A stretch of 41,341 nucleotides of DNA from Rhodospirillales bacterium (GCA_025458035.1 JALOTH010000020.1:1-41341); one strand, 5' to 3'; numbered from the stretch's first letter, positions 1 to 9,167 are shown. Made by a program: numbers and translations. Notes: generated by a model from the sequence alone, not told the origin.

Positions 1-1
1 C

Positions 2-661
2 GACATCCGGAACTGGAGTTGCGATAACGCCGCGCTGGCGGCGAAAACACGCACCGTGCTGGAGCGCGTCGCCCTGTCGGCAACTCTGGACGAAGCGGCA
101 GCTCGGCTCGTCGAACGCATCCTCGATGATTGGCCCGGCATCGAACACCGGTGCGAGGTCCCCGCCGAGGCGTTCGCCGGTACCGTGAAGACCCGCATCC
201 ATGGCGATCTCCACCTCGGCCAGGTCGTTGTCGCCGGCACCGACTTCTACATCCTCGATTTCGAGGGCGAACCGATGTACCCGCTCGCGCAGCGCCGCGC
301 CAAGTCGACGCCGCTGCGCGATGTGGCCGGCATCATCCGTTCGTTCGACTATGCCGGCAGCACGGCGCTGGTCCGGCGGAACGGCTCACCGGCCGCCGGC
401 GAGGCGACGGCCGCGTACACCGCGATCGCCCAGTGGCGCGCGCAGACGACAACGCGCTTCCTTGCCAGCTATCGCGAGGCCACCGCGGGTTGCCCGTCGG
501 TGCCGCAGTCCGCGGCGGCGTTCCCTGCCGCCTTGCAGCCGTTTCTGCTGGCAAAGGCCCTTTACGAGGTCTGGTACGAGGCGGCCAACCGCCCAGGCTG
601 GCTGGCCATCCCGCTGACCGGCATCTTGCGGCTTCTCGACAGCCCTTTCGCGTCAGAGTAG
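2..661 (+). CDS. Maltokinase, C-terminal part (5' end outside window)
   Basis: This frame is open from the first bases, so the gene starts upstream and only about 219 C-terminal residues are seen. The motif KTRIHGDLHLGQV followed by FYILDFEGEP is the kinase catalytic loop (HGDxHxGQ) and the metal-binding DFE segment of maltokinases (Pep2/Mak), which phosphorylate maltose to maltose 1-phosphate for the GlgE glucan pathway. The later RRAKSTPLRDVAGIIRSFDY stretch is also typical of the family. In many bacteria this domain is fused behind trehalose synthase (TreS); whether that holds here cannot be seen. The glgC gene at about 30 kb belongs to the same area of metabolism but is not linked. Family assignment is firm; the fusion state is unknown. 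Confidence 0.85.
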   Translation, partial: DIRNWSCDNAALAAKTRTVLERVALSATLDEAAARLVERILDDWPGIEHRCEVPAEAFAGTVKTRIHGDLHLGQVVVAGTDFYILDFEGEPMYPLAQRRAKSTPLRDVAGIIRSFDYAGSTALVRRNGSPAAGEATAAYTAIAQWRAQTTTRFLASYREATAGCPSVPQSAAAFPAALQPFLLAKALYEVWYEAANRPGWLAIPLTGILRLLDSPFASE

Positions 662-715
662 GCGCAATCAAGACCAATTTTCAGAACCTGACGCCCGTGG
701 CGCGGAGAGGGAGCG

Positions 716-1075
716 ATGAGCGCAGCCAACCGGACCCCCCGCCTGTCCCTGCGCGCCGTTCTCGGCGCCAACGTCGCTCTTGGTCCCGGCAAGGCCGAGC
801 TGCTGGACGGCGTGCGCGAGACGGGTTCGATCGCCGCCGCCGCCCGGCGGATGAAGATGAGCTACAAGCGGGCGTGGCTGCTGATCGACGAGCTGAACCG
901 GATGTTCGACATGCCGCTGATCGATGCTGTCCGGGGTGGTCGCGAGGGGGGCGGAGCGCGCCTCACCGACCGTGGCGAAGAGGTATTGCGCCGGTATCGC
1001 CGGATGGAGGCGGCGTGCGCCGACGCGGTGGCCGAGGATCTGAACGCCTTGCACAGCGCCTTGCGCCGTTGTTAG
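716..1075 (+). CDS. ModE-like winged helix-turn-helix protein lacking a molybdate domain
   Basis: A 119-residue protein made of the ModE N-terminal DNA-binding domain alone. Residues about 28-60 (LLDGVRETGSIAAAARRM, then MSYKRAWLLIDELN) are the characteristic helix-turn-helix, followed by a wing around GARLTDRGEEVLRRY. ModE proper is about 260 residues with two C-terminal molbindin domains that bind molybdate; these are absent. Standalone versions are common in Proteobacteria, and their ligand is generally unknown. The start is supported by a GGAGAGGGAG ribosome-binding sequence just upstream of ATG 716. No molybdate transport gene is adjacent, so regulation of molybdenum uptake is not implied. 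A strong inverted repeat follows the stop. Confidence 0.82.
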   Translation: MSAANRTPRLSLRAVLGANVALGPGKAELLDGVRETGSIAAAARRMKMSYKRAWLLIDELNRMFDMPLIDAVRGGREGGGARLTDRGEEVLRRYRRMEAACADAVAEDLNALHSALRRC

Positions 1076-1085
1076 CCGCCACCCC

Positions 1086-1116
1086 ATCCCCCGTGACCGG
1101 CGGCCGGACGGGGGAT
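1086..1116 (+). terminator. Inverted repeat downstream of the modE-like gene, possible terminator
   Basis: ATCCCCCGT (1086-1094) and ACGGGGGAT (1108-1116) are perfect 9-base inverted arms around a 13-base loop, starting 11 bases after the stop of the modE-like gene. No T tract follows, so it is not a classical intrinsic terminator, but its position between two genes fits transcription end or mRNA 3' protection. Confidence 0.45.
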
Positions 1117-1225
1117 CGGCGCCGGCCCGGGCTCACGTCGCACTCGCGTTGCCGTCAGCAACGAGCTAATGTGTGCACTGCAGCATGCGGCGTCCCCGAC
1201 AAGCCCCCTGCCCCGTGATCCCGTC

Positions 1226-2176
1226 ATGAAGGTCCTCTGCGTCACTCCCAACGTCGCCATCGACCGCACTCTCACCGTGCCCGGTTTCCGTGAGGGCGGT
1301 GTCTGGCGGGCGGCGCACGCCCACATCGCCTGCGGTGGAAAGGGCATCAACGTCGCGCGGGCGCTGAAGCCGCTCGGCCAGGACCCCCTCTGCGCCGGAA
1401 TTCTCGCCGGCCATGGCGGCCGCCTTGTCGCCGATGCCGCGGCGGCCGAGGGTCTTGCCGGACGCTGGACCTGGGTTGCCGGGGAAACCCGCACGTCCTT
1501 CATCATCGTCGGCGAGCACGGACGCGCCACCGTCGTCAACGAGCCGGGTCTGGCGCTGACGGATGCGGATTGGCGACGCTTCATCGCCGACATCCGCCAA
1601 CTCGCCGGCGGTTGCGCCGCCGTTGCCATCAGCGGCAGCCTGCCTCCCGGCGTTTCGGACGGAGCTTTGCGCGAATTGATTGCGGCCGCCGCCGGCGACG
1701 GGCAGCACGCCGACGAACGCCGGCCGGTATGGGTCGATACCAGCGGCGAGGCACTGGCCACCGCCATCGCCACACGACCGGCCGACATCAAGGTCAATGC
1801 GGACGAAGCGGCCGCCCTGCTGGGATGGAAGATCGCGACGCCCACCGATGCCTTGCAGGCGGCCCGCGAAATCCGCCGGCGCGGACCGGCGCGGGTTGCC
1901 CTCACCCTCGGTGATCGCGGCGCCGTCATCGCCACCGACCGCGGCGACTGGCACGCGTGGCCGCCGCGGCTTCACGCCGTCAATCCCGTCGGCAGCGGCG
2001 ATTGCTTTCTGGCTGGCCTGATCAGCGGCCTCGGCGCTGGCGTGACGCCGGAAGAGGCGTTGCGGCTGGCGACCGCCTGCGGTACCGGTAACGCCATCGA
2101 GGTCCACATCGGTCTTCCCGATCCGACGAAGCTGACGTGGCTGCTGGTCGGCACGCAGGTTCGTCAAGTCGCCTGA
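1226..2176 (+). CDS. PfkB-family 1-phosphofructokinase / tagatose-6-phosphate kinase
   Basis: A 316-residue sugar kinase of the FruK/LacC branch of the PfkB (ribokinase) family. It starts with the family signature MKVLCVTPNVAIDRTL, has the sugar-binding GGKGINVARAL loop near residue 38, and ends with the ATP-site motif NPVGSGDCFLAGL (about residues 251-263), whose GSGD aspartate is the catalytic base. Branch members phosphorylate fructose 1-phosphate, tagatose 6-phosphate or fructose 6-phosphate; the exact substrate cannot be read from sequence. ATG 1226 was chosen because homology begins there; an in-frame ATG at 1169 would add 19 unlike residues. Neither start has a convincing ribosome-binding site. 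No phosphotransferase genes lie nearby, which makes a classical fructose PTS role less likely. The next gene follows after 29 bases. Confidence 0.85.
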   Translation: MKVLCVTPNVAIDRTLTVPGFREGGVWRAAHAHIACGGKGINVARALKPLGQDPLCAGILAGHGGRLVADAAAAEGLAGRWTWVAGETRTSFIIVGEHGRATVVNEPGLALTDADWRRFIADIRQLAGGCAAVAISGSLPPGVSDGALRELIAAAAGDGQHADERRPVWVDTSGEALATAIATRPADIKVNADEAAALLGWKIATPTDALQAAREIRRRGPARVALTLGDRGAVIATDRGDWHAWPPRLHAVNPVGSGDCFLAGLISGLGAGVTPEEALRLATACGTGNAIEVHIGLPDPTKLTWLLVGTQVRQVA

Positions 2177-2205
2177 CCGCACACAATTCAGGAAACGCTT
2201 CGGCC

Positions 2206-3219
2206 ATGCGCGTCTGGGAACTGCGCCGTGCCTTCGAGCTGGATGCCCTGGAAGCCGGCGACCGGCCGGCACCGGAGCCGTGCCGTGGCGAGGTGGTGCT
2301 GAAAATGCGCGCCGCCAGCCTCAACTACCGGGATACGCTGGTCGTTCACGGCGCCTACGGACCGCGCAATACGCTGCCGCTGATTCCCGTTTCGGACGGC
2401 GTCGGCGAAGTGGTCGCCGTTGGCGATGGCGTCACCCGTGCCGCCGTCGGTGACCGCGTCTGCCCGATGTTCTTCCAGTCCTGGCTGGGCGGGCCGCCAT
2501 CGCAGGCGAAGTTTGCCGCGTCCCTCGGCGGGCCCTTGGACGGCGTGCTGTGTGAGTTCATGCGGGTGGCGGAGGACGGCATCGCCAAGGTCCCGGCCCA
2601 TCTGAGCGATGCCGAGGCGGCGTGCCTGCCTTGCGCGGCGCTGACCGCGTGGCGGGCGGTGATCGGGCAAGGGCGCGTGCGACCGGGCGATGTGGTCGTG
2701 GTGCAGGGGACGGGAGGCGTTGCCCTTTTTGCGGTGCAGTTCGCCAAGCTGGCCGGGGCGCGCGTCATCGTGTTGTCGTCCACCGACGAGAAGCTGGCGC
2801 GCGCCCGCGACCTCGGCGCCGACGAGACCATCAACTATCGATCGACGCCGGGCTGGGACATGGCGGTGAAGGACCTCACCGGCGGCGAAGGCTGTGATCA
2901 TCTGGTCGAACTGGGCGGCGCCGACACCCTCGAACGCTCGATCCGCGCCACCCGCATCGGCGGCACCATCAGCCTCATCGGCGTGCTGTCGGGCGCCGCC
3001 GCCGCCATCGCGCTGCCGCTCATCGTCATGCGTCATCTGCGTCTGCAAGGGATCACCGTCGGCTCGCGCGATGATTTCGAGGCGATGGCGCGCGCCATCG
3101 ACCGCCATCAGCTTCGGCCCATCGTCGATCGGGTGTTCGCCTTCGGTCAGGTACCGGCGGCGTTCGCCGCCTTCGAGGCCGAAAGGCCGTTCGGCAAACT
3201 GTCGATCCGCATCGGCTGA
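2206..3219 (+). CDS. Zinc-free medium-chain dehydrogenase/reductase (quinone-oxidoreductase-like)
   Basis: A 337-residue MDR-superfamily NAD(P)-dependent oxidoreductase. The N-terminal GroES-like domain contains AASLNYRDTLVVHGAYG, and the Rossmann fold begins at VVQGTGGVALFAVQFAKLAG with the LGADETINY segment after it. The clustered cysteines of the structural zinc lobe of alcohol dehydrogenases are missing, which places it with zinc-independent quinone oxidoreductase or enoyl-reductase-like members. The substrate is unknown. The start at ATG 2206 has AGGAAA about 11 bases upstream. It lies 29 bases behind the PfkB kinase and may share its transcript. Its last 73 bases overlap the 3' end of the minus-strand nucleotidyltransferase gene. 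Confidence 0.85.
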   Translation: MRVWELRRAFELDALEAGDRPAPEPCRGEVVLKMRAASLNYRDTLVVHGAYGPRNTLPLIPVSDGVGEVVAVGDGVTRAAVGDRVCPMFFQSWLGGPPSQAKFAASLGGPLDGVLCEFMRVAEDGIAKVPAHLSDAEAACLPCAALTAWRAVIGQGRVRPGDVVVVQGTGGVALFAVQFAKLAGARVIVLSSTDEKLARARDLGADETINYRSTPGWDMAVKDLTGGEGCDHLVELGGADTLERSIRATRIGGTISLIGVLSGAAAAIALPLIVMRHLRLQGITVGSRDDFEAMARAIDRHQLRPIVDRVFAFGQVPAAFAAFEAERPFGKLSIRIG

Positions 3220-4139
3220 GGCGCCGCCGCAAAGCCCCGGCCGAAGATCTGCCGCCACGCGATCAGCGCGCCGCTGCCATCGCCATCCCGCTCCATCGCC
3301 GAGGCGGCGTCGGCCTGCTCGTAGGCACGCCACGCGGCCTCCTGCCAGCCACTCGGCAGGCTGAGCGGGCATGCGGCACCGGGGACAGGACGGCGGCGGT
3401 CCGCTTGCGCCGACAACCAGAAGAAAAAGTCGCGGACCATCCAGTCGTAGAACAGCAGGCTGCGCCGCCGGTATAGCCAAATCTCCAGGAATTCGCAGGC
3501 AAAGCTGTCAAGGGCGAGCGACGGCAACGGCACCGCGGCCGCCCGCGTCCATGCCTTCAGCAAGCGCACGAGGTCCCGCGCCTTGCCGCCGGTCGCCCGA
3601 TCAACACGGATCAGCGCTTTCAGTTCGGCGCGTGGATCAATGACGAACGGCGCACCATCACTGTCGGCGCCGGCCCCGTTGAGGACGATGAAGCCACCAG
3701 CGGCGGCGGGCGAAACCGGCAGCACCTGCACGCTGAGCCGCGTTCCGTGCATGCCGCTGGTTTCTACGGCAAGGGTGCCCGGCCGGCCGAAGGTCACCGC
3801 GCCGAAGCGTGCCGCCAGCATCGCCGTGACCGTATCGACCAGCGCCAAGGGCTGATCATCGGAAATGCCGCCGCGGCGATCCGGACGCGCCGGCAGTGGA
3901 AACAACAGATCCACGTTCGCCGCTCCGGAGATCGCCGTATCCTTGGCATAGCCACCAATCACCAGGGGAGCGAGGGCGCACGCCGCATCGGGAAAGCGAC
4001 GGCGCAGCAACCCGTTGACCGCGCGCGCCGCGTCAAAGGCAGCCTGCCGCTCGTGGACCGGCGGACGCAGCGCCGCCAGGAACGCGTGGAATCGGTGGGG
4101 CACGAGCGACCAGGGATGCCGCAGGTCGCCGGAACTCAC
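3147..4139 (-). CDS. CD-NTase/SMODS-like nucleotidyltransferase with altered catalytic residues
   Basis: About 330 residues resembling the OAS/CD-NTase (SMODS) nucleotidyltransferase fold. The Gly-Gly catalytic loop is at residues 62-63 (VIGGYAKDTAI), followed by ANVDLLFPLP. A later strand reads LSVQVLP, then a helical part with LVRLLKAWTRAAAVPLPS and YDWMVRDFF. Active members have Asp-x-Asp after the loop and a third acid in the later strand (usually DVVP or EVVP). Here these positions are Asn75, Asp77 and Gln138, so two of three metal-binding acids appear to be amides. The enzyme may be inactive or a binding protein. No CBASS-type effector gene is adjacent. GTG 4139 is preferred because GGAAGGA lies 8 bases before it; GTG 4160 is the alternative. 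The 3' end overlaps the oxidoreductase gene. Confidence 0.72.
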   Translation of the reverse strand: MSSGDLRHPWSLVPHRFHAFLAALRPPVHERQAAFDAARAVNGLLRRRFPDAACALAPLVIGGYAKDTAISGAANVDLLFPLPARPDRRGGISDDQPLALVDTVTAMLAARFGAVTFGRPGTLAVETSGMHGTRLSVQVLPVSPAAAGGFIVLNGAGADSDGAPFVIDPRAELKALIRVDRATGGKARDLVRLLKAWTRAAAVPLPSLALDSFACEFLEIWLYRRRSLLFYDWMVRDFFFWLSAQADRRRPVPGAACPLSLPSGWQEAAWRAYEQADAASAMERDGDGSGALIAWRQIFGRGFAAAPQPMRIDSLPNGLSASKAANAAGT

Positions 4140-4224
4140 CGGCTCGTTCCTTCCCAACACAGCGGACGGGCGGCCATCATCACCATCATGATCGCCTCCC
4201 TCCTAGCGACCAATGTTTGGCGCA

Positions 4225-7200
4225 TCAAGAGCATCCACTGGTCGCCCCGCAGGTCACACACTTAAGGCAGGTGCCGTTGCGAACGAGGGTGAAGTTGCCG
4301 CACTCGCCGCACGAATCACCTTCATAGCCTTGCAGGCGGGCGAGCCGGGCCGCGTCGGCGCGCTGATCCAGCGCCAGCGCGGCGGCGCCGAAGCCGAGGC
4401 CAGCCACCCGCAGGCCCCCGTCGCCGACGCTCGCCTCGGCACCGGCCATCGCATCGCCGCCGTAGGCAACGACGCGCTGCGGCTCGTTGCCGGCGGCGCC
4501 GCCGCCGGCATCGGCGCCGTCGCGGCGGCCCGGATAAACCTTGAAGCGGCTGCGCACGTAGCCGCGGCTGGCCAACCGCTTCACCACGGGCATCGGATCA
4601 TCGTCGCCGTCGCGCAGCAGCCCGCCGTCGTCGGAGCCGCGGCCGACGGTGTCGGGCTCGACGTCGCGGGGTTCGACGTGCGCGAGGTCGAACCGGCCGA
4701 GATAGGAGACCGCCAGTTCCCGGAAAAGGTAATCGAGAATCGAGGTCGCCATCTTGATCGAGTCGTTGCCGTCGACCAGCCCTGCCGGCTCGAACCGAGT
4801 GAAGACGAAGGCTTCCACGAACTCCTCCAGCGGCACTCCGTACTGCAGGGCGATGGAGATGGCGATGGCAAAATTGTTCATCAGGCTGCGGAAGGCGGCG
4901 CCTTCCTTATGCATATCGATGAAGATCTCGCCGAGGCGGCCGTCCTCGTACTCGCCGGTGCGCAGATAAACCTTGTGGCCACCAACCCGCGCCTTCTGCG
5001 TGTAGCCCTTGCGCCGGTTGGGCAAGCCATGGCGTTGCAGGCGGCCGGCCAGACGCTCCACGACCCGTTCGGCGACAACGCGCGCTTGCTGCGGCGCCGG
5101 GCGATTGGCGATCCGCTCCGCCAACTCCTCCGCTTCGTCCGCGTCGTCGTCCTCCAGCAGCGCCGACGACAGCGGTTGCGACAGCTTCGAGCCATCGCGA
5201 TAGAGCGCCGTCGCCTTCAGGCCAAGGTGCCACGCCAGCATGTAGGCTGCCTGGCAGTCGGCGATGGTCGCCGTGCGCGGCATGTTGATGGTCTTGGAAA
5301 TAGCGCCGGAAATGAACGGCTGCGCGGCTGCCATCATCCGGATGTGGCTGTCCACCGACAGGTGACGGCTGCCGATGCGCCCGCACGGCGTCGCACAGTC
5401 GAACACCGGAAGGTGTTCGATCCGCAGGCCCGGCGCGCCTTCCAGCGTCATCGCGCCGCAGACATGGGTGTTGGCCGCCTCGATCTCGTCCTTAGCAAAG
5501 CCGAGAGCCGACAGCATGCAGAAGGCGGGATCGCCGAGCTGGTCGGCGGCAAGGCCGAGACGCTCGCTGCAGAACGCCTCGCCAAGGGTCCACTTGTTGA
5601 ACACGAAGCGAATGTCGAACGCTTCCGCCAATCCTTGTTCAACGGCATCGAGAGCATCGGCGGTAAAGCCCTTGGCCCGCAACGCCTGATGGTTGACCCC
5701 CGGCGCGTCGCGCAACGTGCCGTGACCGACGGCGTAACGGACGATGCGCTCGATCGCCGCCTCGCCATACCCGAGGCGCCGCAGCGCCGCGGGCACCGTG
5801 CCATTGATGATCTTGAAGTAGCCGCCGCCAGCGAGCTTCTTGAACTTGACGAGGGCGAAGTCCGGCTCGATGCCGGTGGTATCGCAATCCATGACAAGGC
5901 CGATGGTGCCGGTGGGCGCGATCACCGTCGTCTGCGCGTTGCGGTAGCCATGGCGTTCACCCTCCCGCAACGCCCGATCCCACGCCGCGCGGGCCGCCGC
6001 CGCCGCGGCGGCGTCGGGAACGACGGCGGCGTTGAGCGGCACCGGCGGGATGGACAGCCCTTCGTAGCCCCGGCTCTCACCGTGGGCGGCGCGGCGGTGG
6101 TTGCCGATCACCCGCAGCATCGCATCGCGATTCTCCGCGAAGCGGGGGAAAGCGCCCAGCTCAGCCGCCATCTCCGCCGAGGTGGCGTAGGCGGTGCCGG
6201 TCATCAGCGCGCTGATGGCGGCGCACAGGTTGCGCGCGACGTCACTGTCGTAGGCGACGCCGGCCGCCATCAGATAGCCGCCAATGTTGGCGAAGCCGAG
6301 CCCGAGCGTCCGAAATTCATGGGACAGCTGAGCGATCCGGCGCGACGGATATTGCGCCATCATCACCGAAATTTCGAGGACGATGGTCCACAATCGCACC
6401 GCGTGCTCGAAAGCGGCGACATCGAGGCTGCCGTCCGCCCGCTGAAACCCCATCAGGTTGAGTGAGGCAAGATTGCAGGCCGTGTCATCAAGGAACATGT
6501 ACTCGGAACACGGGTTGGAGGCGTTGATGCGGCCACTGACCGGACAGGTGTGCCACTCGTTGATGGTCGTGTCGTACTGCAGGCCAGGATCGGCACACGA
6601 CCAGGCGGCGTAGGCGATCTTGTCCCACAACTCCTGGGCGCGAACGCGGCGGGCGACGCCGCCGTCAATGCGGCGAATCAGCTCCCAGTCGCCGTCCTGC
6701 AGCACCTTTTCGAAGAAGGCGTTGGTGACACGCACCGAGTTGTTGGCGTTCTGTCCGGCGACGGTGAGGTAGGCTTCCGAATCCCAGTCGATGTCGAAGA
6801 CGGGAAAGTCGACCTCGGTGGCCCCCTGGCGCGCCGATTCGAGAACACGGGAGATCACCGCGTCCGGCACCATCGCCCGCCGCGCCGCCCGTGCCGCTCG
6901 CCGCAGCGCCGGGTTGCGCCGGGGATCGAAGCGGTCGACGTCATCGAGGTCATCGGCCTCATTGCAGGCGGCGAGAATCGCATCGAGGTGGCGGCGAGTG
7001 ATCCGCGATCCGGCTACCAGTGCCGCCACCTTCTGCTCCTCGCGCACCTTCCAGCCGATGAACTGCTCGATGTCCGGATGGTCGATGTCGACAACGACCA
7101 TCTTTGCCGCCCGCCGGGTGGTGCCGCCCGACTTGATGGCGCCAGCGGCGCGATCGCCGATCTTCAGGAAGCTCATCAGGCCCGAGGAACGGCCACCGCC

Positions 7201-7938
7201 GGATAGCGGCTCGTTTTCGCCGCGCAGCCGCGAGAAGTTGGTTCCCGACCCGGAGCCGTACTTGAACAGCCGCGCCTCGCGCACCCACAGGTCCATGATG
7301 CCGCCCTCGTTGACAAGGTCGTCGGCAATGCTCTGGATGAAGCAGGCATGGGGTTGCGGACGCTCATAGGCGGATGCCGAGGGTTGCACGTCCCCCGTCG
7401 CCGCATCGACAAAAAAGTGTCCCTGTGCGGGACCGTCGATGCCGTAGGCCCAGTGCAGTCCGGTGTTGAACCACTGCGGCGAATTGGGCGCCACCTTCTG
7501 CGTCGCCAGCATGTGACGCAGCTCATCGCAGAAGCTGCGGGCGTCCGCCTCCGAATCGAAGTAGCCGCCTTTCCAGCCCCAGTAGGCCCAGGTGCCGGCC
7601 AGGCGGTCAAAGACCTGCCGCGCGCTGTACTCGCCGCCACTGGCTGCCGACGCCGGCAGCGCCGCGGCGGCCGCGGCATCGGCTTCGCTGCGCTGTAGCC
7701 ACTCCGGCACGCCATCCTCGGCGACACGGCGCAGGGCCACCGGCACGCCGGCCTTGCGGAAGTATTTTTGCGCCAGGACATCGCACGCCACCTGTGACCA
7801 CGCCGCCGGCACCTCGATGTCGTCCTGACGGAACACGGCCGACCCATCCGGATTACGGATTTCGCTCGATGTGCGGCGAAATGCGATGCCGTCATAGGGA
7901 GAAGCGGCCGGATCGGTGAAGTACCGCGCGATCTTCAT
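4225..7938 (-). CDS. nrdJ: Vitamin B12-dependent (class II) ribonucleotide reductase
   Basis: A 1237-residue adenosylcobalamin-dependent ribonucleotide reductase, which makes deoxyribonucleotides with or without oxygen. The substrate-site cysteine is in PHACFIQS (Cys199). The finger loop [11 protein letters not shown] gives Asn475, thiyl-radical Cys477 and Glu479, and CNLASLNL carries the partner Cys488. [20 protein letters not shown] is the phosphate-binding region. The C-terminus has four CxxC-type cysteines ([15 protein letters not shown]) of the zinc-ribbon and redox tail of the long NrdJ form. ATG 7938 matches the family start MKIARYFT. The gene stands alone on its strand, with a promoter and NrdR-box-like sites at 8071-8114. 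No class I nrdAB is present in the window. Confidence 0.96.
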   Translation of the reverse strand: MKIARYFTDPAASPYDGIAFRRTSSEIRNPDGSAVFRQDDIEVPAAWSQVACDVLAQKYFRKAGVPVALRRVAEDGVPEWLQRSEADAAAAAALPASAASGGEYSARQVFDRLAGTWAYWGWKGGYFDSEADARSFCDELRHMLATQKVAPNSPQWFNTGLHWAYGIDGPAQGHFFVDAATGDVQPSASAYERPQPHACFIQSIADDLVNEGGIMDLWVREARLFKYGSGSGTNFSRLRGENEPLSGGGRSSGLMSFLKIGDRAAGAIKSGGTTRRAAKMVVVDIDHPDIEQFIGWKVREEQKVAALVAGSRITRRHLDAILAACNEADDLDDVDRFDPRRNPALRRAARAARRAMVPDAVISRVLESARQGATEVDFPVFDIDWDSEAYLTVAGQNANNSVRVTNAFFEKVLQDGDWELIRRIDGGVARRVRAQELWDKIAYAAWSCADPGLQYDTTINEWHTCPVSGRINASNPCSEYMFLDDTACNLASLNLMGFQRADGSLDVAAFEHAVRLWTIVLEISVMMAQYPSRRIAQLSHEFRTLGLGFANIGGYLMAAGVAYDSDVARNLCAAISALMTGTAYATSAEMAAELGAFPRFAENRDAMLRVIGNHRRAAHGESRGYEGLSIPPVPLNAAVVPDAAAAAAARAAWDRALREGERHGYRNAQTTVIAPTGTIGLVMDCDTTGIEPDFALVKFKKLAGGGYFKIINGTVPAALRRLGYGEAAIERIVRYAVGHGTLRDAPGVNHQALRAKGFTADALDAVEQGLAEAFDIRFVFNKWTLGEAFCSERLGLAADQLGDPAFCMLSALGFAKDEIEAANTHVCGAMTLEGAPGLRIEHLPVFDCATPCGRIGSRHLSVDSHIRMMAAAQPFISGAISKTINMPRTATIADCQAAYMLAWHLGLKATALYRDGSKLSQPLSSALLEDDDADEAEELAERIANRPAPQQARVVAERVVERLAGRLQRHGLPNRRKGYTQKARVGGHKVYLRTGEYEDGRLGEIFIDMHKEGAAFRSLMNNFAIAISIALQYGVPLEEFVEAFVFTRFEPAGLVDGNDSIKMATSILDYLFRELAVSYLGRFDLAHVEPRDVEPDTVGRGSDDGGLLRDGDDDPMPVVKRLASRGYVRSRFKVYPGRRDGADAGGGAAGNEPQRVVAYGGDAMAGAEASVGDGGLRVAGLGFGAAALALDQRADAARLARLQGYEGDSCGECGNFTLVRNGTCLKCVTCGATSGCS

Positions 7939-8070
7939 GATTGGTGATGCCTCCGCTGAAAGCCCCAGTTGCAATGCCGACGGCCGCCCGCGTGGTAGCG
8001 GCCCGCCGACGAAATGGTGCCCTGGCAGGGGCCGCGGCCATCTACCGCTCGCCCGCCGGGCACCAGCAGC

Positions 8071-8114
8071 GCACTATATCTGGTGGGGTGTCTCTCGACA
8101 ACAAGATATGGTAT
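8071..8114 (-). promoter_or_regulatory. nrdJ promoter with two NrdR-box-like sites
   Basis: Read on the minus strand, TTGTCG (8096-8101) and TATAGT (8073-8078) are separated by exactly 17 bases, a good sigma-70 promoter facing nrdJ, with a predicted transcript start near 8066 and a leader of about 130 bases. GCACTATATCTGGTGG (8071-8086) matches the NrdR box (acaCwAtATaTwGtgt) at 12 of 16 positions and covers the -10. A second, weaker match (8099-8114, core CAAGATATGG) covers the -35. Centre spacing is 28 bases, slightly less than the usual 31-32. Repression by NrdR is inferred, not shown. Confidence 0.5.
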
Positions 8115-8170
8115 CTCGCGGCGCGGATGTGCCCATGGCGCCGGGCAAACTGCACGGCCACCGCAAGCGG

Positions 8171-8200
8171 TGGTCCTCGGCGGCAGGCGCGTGCTATAAG
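8171..8200 (+). promoter_or_regulatory. Weak candidate promoter for aroQ
   Basis: TATAAG at 8195-8200 is a good -10 element 33 bases before the aroQ start. The sequence 18 bases upstream (TGGTCC) is a poor -35. The 294-base gap between nrdJ and aroQ holds this and the nrdJ promoter; nothing else was recognised there. Confidence 0.3.
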
Positions 8201-8232
8201 CCCCGTCCAGCCTTTGCTCAGGGACTGCCGGG

Positions 8233-8691
8233 ATGACACGCGCGGTTTTCATCCTCAACGGACCCAACCTTAACCTCCTCGGCGTGCGCGAGCCCGACAT
8301 CTATGGCCGGATGACACTGGCTGACATCGAACGTGCCTGTCGCCGCCGCGCCAGCGCCCTTGGCTTCGGCGTCGAGTTCCGCCAGAGCAACAGCGAGGGT
8401 GAACTGATCGGCTGGGTGCAGGAGGCGCGCACCGCCGCGGTGGGCATCATCATCAACGCCGCCGCGCTGACCCATACCTCCGTGGCTCTCCTCGACGCCC
8501 TGCTCGCGGTCGGCGTGCCGGTGTATGAAGTTCATATTTCCAACATCTTCCGGCGCGAACCCTTCCGCCACCACTCCTATATCTCGGCCGCGGCGACAGC
8601 GGTCATTTGCGGCTGCGGGGCTTTCGGCTATGAACTGGCGCTGGAAGCGCTGGCCGAAGCCCTGGCGAGGTCAGCCCAGCACTCAGGATAG
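8233..8691 (+). CDS. aroQ: Type II 3-dehydroquinate dehydratase
   Basis: A 152-residue protein with the full type II dehydroquinase pattern. [19 protein letters not shown] starts at residue 7 and includes the catalytic tyrosine. [18 protein letters not shown] and [17 protein letters not shown] form the substrate pocket, and [19 protein letters not shown] carries the catalytic histidine. It converts 3-dehydroquinate to 3-dehydroshikimate in the shikimate pathway. Length is normal for the dodecameric type II enzymes. AGGGA lies about 9 bases before the ATG. It heads the aroQ-accB-accC-aat group, an order also found in other alphaproteobacteria; the accB start follows the stop by 4 bases, so they are probably co-transcribed. 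Confidence 0.96.
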   Translation: MTRAVFILNGPNLNLLGVREPDIYGRMTLADIERACRRRASALGFGVEFRQSNSEGELIGWVQEARTAAVGIIINAAALTHTSVALLDALLAVGVPVYEVHISNIFRREPFRHHSYISAAATAVICGCGAFGYELALEALAEALARSAQHSG

Positions 8692-8695
8692 AATG

Positions 8696-9163
8696 ATGCC
8701 ACCGGCAAAACAGAAACCGGTCCTCGAAACGGACTTCGTGCGGGCGCTCGGCGAATTGCTCAACGACCTGTCCCTGGCCGAAATCGCCTACGAGAAAGGG
8801 GATTTTCGCGTCCGGGTGACCCGCCAGCAGGCGGCAATGGCGCCGCTCGCAGCGCCCGCCGTGACGGTGACCGAAGCGGCGCGCCCGGCCGCCGCGGTCG
8901 GCGCTCCATCGGAGGACTACGGCAGCCACCCCGGATTGCTGACGGCGCCGATGGTCGGAGTGGTCTATACCTCCGCCGAGCCGGGCAGTCCGGCCTACGT
9001 CTCACTCGGCGATACCGTCGCCGTCGGCGATACGGTGCTGCTCATCGAGGCGATGAAGGTCTTCAACCCGATCAAGGCGCACCGTGCCGGTCGCATCAGC
9101 CGTGTCTTCATCAGTAACGGGGTGCCGGTCGAGTATGGTGAACCGCTGTTGCTGATCGATTAG
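8696..9163 (+). CDS. accB: Biotin carboxyl carrier protein of acetyl-CoA carboxylase
   Basis: A 155-residue AccB. The N-terminal helical region (LVRALGELLNDL-like, residues about 11-33) is followed by an Ala/Pro-rich flexible linker (about 44-75) and the biotinyl domain. The domain contains LLTAPMVGVVYTSAEPG and the biotinylation motif EAMKVFNPI, in which the lysine carries biotin. The second motif position differs slightly from the common EAMKMMN but is within family variation. It carries CO2 from AccC to the carboxyltransferase in the first step of fatty-acid synthesis. Two ATGs are adjacent (8693 and 8696); 8696 is chosen because it sits 7 bases after AGGA. accC starts 4 bases after the stop. 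Confidence 0.94.
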   Translation: MPPAKQKPVLETDFVRALGELLNDLSLAEIAYEKGDFRVRVTRQQAAMAPLAAPAVTVTEAARPAAAVGAPSEDYGSHPGLLTAPMVGVVYTSAEPGSPAYVSLGDTVAVGDTVLLIEAMKVFNPIKAHRAGRISRVFISNGVPVEYGEPLLLID

Positions 9164-9167
9164 CGTC

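Noticed and set aside
3147-4139. CBASS antiphage operon
   Set aside because: The neighbours are an oxidoreductase and nrdJ; no effector, E1/E2, JAB or HORMA-TRIP13-like gene is present.
4213-6465. Very long open frame on the plus strand opposite nrdJ
   Set aside because: It is antisense to the strongly conserved NrdJ sequence, shows no family motif, and such frames are common in GC-rich genes.
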